A stretch of 64,000 nt of DNA from the NCBI GenBank assembly GCA_000697475.1, contig JNEU01000836.1, positions 124,001 through 188,000 on the forward strand. The letters are read 5' to 3'. The notes under the pieces were generated by a model that was not told the DNA's origin, did not search any database, and worked only from the letters and a program-made list of their open reading frames with translations. The translations under genes and the position numbers were made by a program. Positions 61,325 through 64,000 of the stretch are shown here, in pieces; the stretch's first letter is position 1, and every line of letters starts with the position of its first letter. Source of the stretch: Lichtheimia corymbifera B2541. Taxonomy: Eukaryota > Mucoromycota > Mucoromycetes > Mucorales > Lichtheimiaceae.

Positions 61325-63657
61325 ATCGATTAATCAACCCTTGCATACAAGTAGACTACGCCAAAAGCATAAATATATAATAGAGCGTGTTTGTTGGAAG
61401 AACAAAAATTGTCATCGTGCAAAGAGATATGGGTATATTATATGGTGGGAGGTATTGTAGTGCAAGTCGGAATGAGTGAGATATACGGGAATCCTATTTT
61501 CATCCTCAAACATGTGACAAATAACGTGCCTTAACCAACCCTTTACATCCTGCCAATGTTTCTTCTTTAGCCTCTGCATGATGCTGTATGTAGCATCATG
61601 GATCATAAGCTGAACGCTCATTTTTGGTGTAGTGCATTCCGAGGTTTTATCCTTATCGTTCTTGGATAACTTGCAGCATCCATAGCACAAGGAGTCGACC
61701 GTGTCTATGATGTCGAGAAGCCAGCTGGTTTTGATCACTGTTGTATACGCACTGGGTTTATTAACGTTGCCATTGTGATCCATGATGTCATTCTTCTTGA
61801 TACATCTCATGTCATTGTTGACGTAAAAATGTATGAGACAAAGCAACAGGCTCATTGTTGGAATAAAAGCACCTTGTTTGTATATCCCGTCATCACCCAT
61901 TATTGTCGTACAGAAAAAAAAGTCAAATATGGTTAGTGATTGAGATCAATGACAAGGCACCCTTATCTTCCCCATGATTACCATAAGGGATGATAATGCT
62001 AAGCAATGACCATCATGTACCTATTTGATTACAATCAACCTTGGCTAGCTTTATGTGATCATCTTTTTTTCTGATGATAAGCACACCAAGCATTCGATCA
62101 CCCTCTGCCTGTGGATGAACGCTGGCATAAAAAAACAAAGATACCGTATCGCTCATCTCCTTGTTATATACATCTCTTTGTATTGTAATGGGTCATATCA
62201 GCACCTAATGTCATGCGATATAGCTAGCTTTTGGATGTTGAGGAGAAGGCGCACTATGGAAAAGCCAAATAGGGATCATTGTTGAAATATAGTATTGTTA
62301 CTCGCGTGAGGTTTCGCGTGCTCATGGTTCCAGCACTATGCTCCTTGAACAGAGCATACGCTTAAATGGTCATCGTGTGCAATACAAAACTATTTTTGGA
62401 AGAGGTATGTATATGACCATAAAGCTAGACTGAGTTGTCAGGGAGCCCATACTGTCAACGCCTTTTGAATTTCCTGCTCCTTGGTAATCTTGCTCTATCG
62501 CCCGGTCCTCGGATGTTCTTTAACAAAATTGAAATCTGGGTAATAAATGCTACTGGGATAGTAGACTACATGTTGCTAAATGCAAACCCATGGGTTATGT
62601 AATCAATTGATACACCAAAAAGTTGTTCATTCGGGTTATCCAATATGTGTGCTTGTGAAATTGAAGGCTCCTTCTTAAGATGGTCCTCTAGTCGCATATG
62701 CAGGGAAAAGCTGGCCGCCCATAGATTATTTTAGCGTTGACAATGACATGCTATGGATCATCCAATGGTCTTATGTTATGTAAATGCCATTGATGTCTTA
62801 CCACTGACAACCATACATAATTGTATGTGTGACAGGGCGTGTATATACGTGATCCAATATATGCAGGTGTACCCACTTTCCATGGCCTTGGTTGTGTGAT
62901 AAAGACCGATTGCGGAATCGGTGGCCTAATTTCATGATATACAACTTGATGCTATGCATTGCTTGACGTTGCTATGCAACACATAGGGATGTCAACTCCT
63001 TGCTGACAACAATACCTAAATATAAAAAGCCAATGGCCATTACAACAATAATCACTTGCCCCACGCCATAAGCAATTGCATCTCGGGAAAACTCGAATAC
63101 CCCCCCCCCACCTTGATGGAAATATGAGGAGGCGTATGCCGTACATGGACAATTTGTGGTCTTACTATTATTATCCCATAAACGATGGCTCCCTCCTCTT
63201 CTTCCGCTTGCCAAACTTAAACCCCATTTTTAAGCTTGTGTTACCGTGGTAATCTATGCTGTGCGACTCGAATGGATAAACTTAAAGTTCAACATGAGAC
63301 CAAAAGATTTTATTTGTTAACACAAACATACGAATCATAGTAAGAAAGCAATCCAGAAAGAACATAAGATGAGCGTAAAAGAGATATGCAATTGATGTTA
63401 TGGTATATAGGTATATGAGTAATGGTAAAGTAGACAGCGGAGGGAGGAGGAAATGGCTAGTAGTGGTAGAAGAGAGAAAATGCATGATGATGCCATTGGA
63501 TGATGCTGGGTGTGTGTATGTGTAAAGCTTGAAAAGATGCTAGCGATTTGGTAATTGGGGCGTATGATAGATTGGAGGGATAAAGCAAGGATCAATTGGG
63601 GTTAGGTCTAATGACAAGAAACGAGTGATTGGAATGATTCATGGTATTATCGTCACA
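61325..63657. other. 2.3 kb sparse region after MIR1
   Basis: Apart from the orphan ORF at 61412-61900, only short frames. The minus frame at 62972-63214 contains one hydrophobic helix (GVGQVIIVVMAIGFLYLGIV) but no family. A run of C lies at 63101-63111. No transposon, tRNA or repeat array was recognised. Confidence 0.4.
61412..61900 (-). CDS. Orphan single-exon ORF, 162 residues
   Basis: Starts at an ATG (MGDDGIYKQGAFIPTMSL) and stays open for 162 codons. The middle reads TTVIKTSWLLDIIDTVDSLC, YGCCKLSKNDKDKTSECTTP and DATYSIMQRLKKKHWQDVKG, a mixed composition typical of real proteins. No domain or family recognised. It is convergent with MIR1, ending about 90 bases after the MIR1 stop. It may be a lineage-specific gene or a gene fragment. 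Confidence 0.35.
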   Translation of the reverse strand: MGDDGIYKQGAFIPTMSLLLCLIHFYVNNDMRCIKKNDIMDHNGNVNKPSAYTTVIKTSWLLDIIDTVDSLCYGCCKLSKNDKDKTSECTTPKMSVQLMIHDATYSIMQRLKKKHWQDVKGWLRHVICHMFEDENRIPVYLTHSDLHYNTSHHIIYPYLFAR

Positions 63658-63873
63658 TCAACGATATCTTCGTGCGATCGTGTAAGAATATCCACTGCAC
63701 ATGAGGATAAGCTGGGAGGTGTCAATGAAGATGGAGTGTCCACCAAAGGAAGGGCTGCTTTGAATCCAACTTGCTCCATTTTGCGACCAGAGTGCTTCAA
63801 TGGTTTGTTGTGTGTAGCGATCAAGAGGTGCCCAAGCTGATCCGGCATTATAAACCCATTCAATGGCAGCCAT
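63658..63873 (-). CDS. WWE-domain protein, 5' end possibly outside the window
   Basis: From the ATG at 63873 the frame reads MAAIEWVYNAGSAWAPLDRY, TQQTIEALWSQNGASWIQSS and ends SYTIARRYR, 71 residues. The spaced Trp...Trp pattern with IEALWSQNG is that of a WWE domain, which binds poly(ADP-ribose) or takes part in ubiquitin pathways. The domain nearly fills the reading frame. Upstream the frame stays open through LTTIITILLSISSTT with an acceptor-like TTGTTAG near 63945, so an earlier exon may lie beyond the window edge and the domain could be the end of a longer protein. Confidence 0.55.
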   Translation of the reverse strand: MAAIEWVYNAGSAWAPLDRYTQQTIEALWSQNGASWIQSSPSFGGHSIFIDTSQLILMCSGYSYTIARRYR

Positions 63874-64000
63874 GTTTTTGCTGTGCTGGTTTTGAGACGT
63901 GGTGGATGAAATAGAAAGAAGAATTGTGATGATGGTTGTGAGTCTAACAAGACACAAAGATCAAAGCATGGAATGAATGTCTGGTTCTTTTATAATAACG

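Overview
The window is nuclear DNA of a fungus, most likely an early-diverging filamentous one of the Mucorales type. The genes carry several short introns of about 50-80 bases with GT...AG borders and CTAAC/CTGAC-like branch sites. Proteins are typical fungal orthologues (Mir1, Set3, Bmt6, Mso1-like, Bni4-like, Sec7-PH). A HET-domain locus and animal-like genes (RFWD3, SSX2IP, HRI) fit Mucoromycota better than Ascomycota. No bacterial, organellar, viral or CRISPR features, no rRNA, and no tRNA were seen. The species cannot be named from the sequence alone.

Layout, left to right. 1-5 kb: three minus-strand genes (SSX2IP/Msd1-like coiled-coil protein cut by the window edge, complex I 30 kDa subunit, VIP36/ERGIC-53-type lectin). 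6.3-9.6 kb: a bHLH factor, an unresolved minus-strand gene candidate, and ribosomal protein uS7 (RPS5). 9.6-11.2 kb: an interrupted open frame and a HET-domain gene with two frameshifts, a small decayed zone. 11.5-15.3 kb: a C3HC zinc-finger protein (ZC3HC1/Rsm1 type) with a very long acidic tail. 16.6-23.2 kb: an Mso1-like exocytosis protein, a secretory acidic membrane protein, the rRNA methyltransferase Bmt6, and a second bHLH factor. 23.3-31.4 kb: an Arf exchange factor (Sec7-PH), a Ser-rich protein ending in a CaaX box, and a 769-residue rhomboid-like/glycosyltransferase fusion. 31.4-37.3 kb is gene-poor with only ORF fragments. 37.3-47 kb: an ankyrin protein, a Bni4-like PP1-docking protein, a CDKN3-like phosphatase and Set3. 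48-56 kb: RFWD3-like ubiquitin ligase, a transmembrane SH3 protein, and an HRI-type eIF2alpha kinase. 56-61.3 kb: 2-oxoglutarate dehydrogenase E1 and the mitochondrial phosphate carrier. The last 2.7 kb holds one orphan ORF and a WWE-domain protein near the edge.

The genes do not form one pathway; this is ordinary euchromatin with independently acting genes. Loose themes are mitochondrial energy metabolism (NDUFS3, KGD1, MIR1), secretory traffic and polarity (lectin, Mso1-like, Sec7-PH, Bni4-like, TM-SH3), translation (RPS5, Bmt6, HRI-type kinase) and chromatin or nuclear functions (Set3, ZC3HC1-like, RFWD3-like). Most exon models were worked out by hand: where an exon count and protein length are given, the summed exon lengths are divisible by three. 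Splice sites remain predictions without transcript data. I found no convincing wholly new system; the most unusual items are the rhomboid-like/glycosyltransferase fusion, the decaying HET locus and the membrane SH3 protein.
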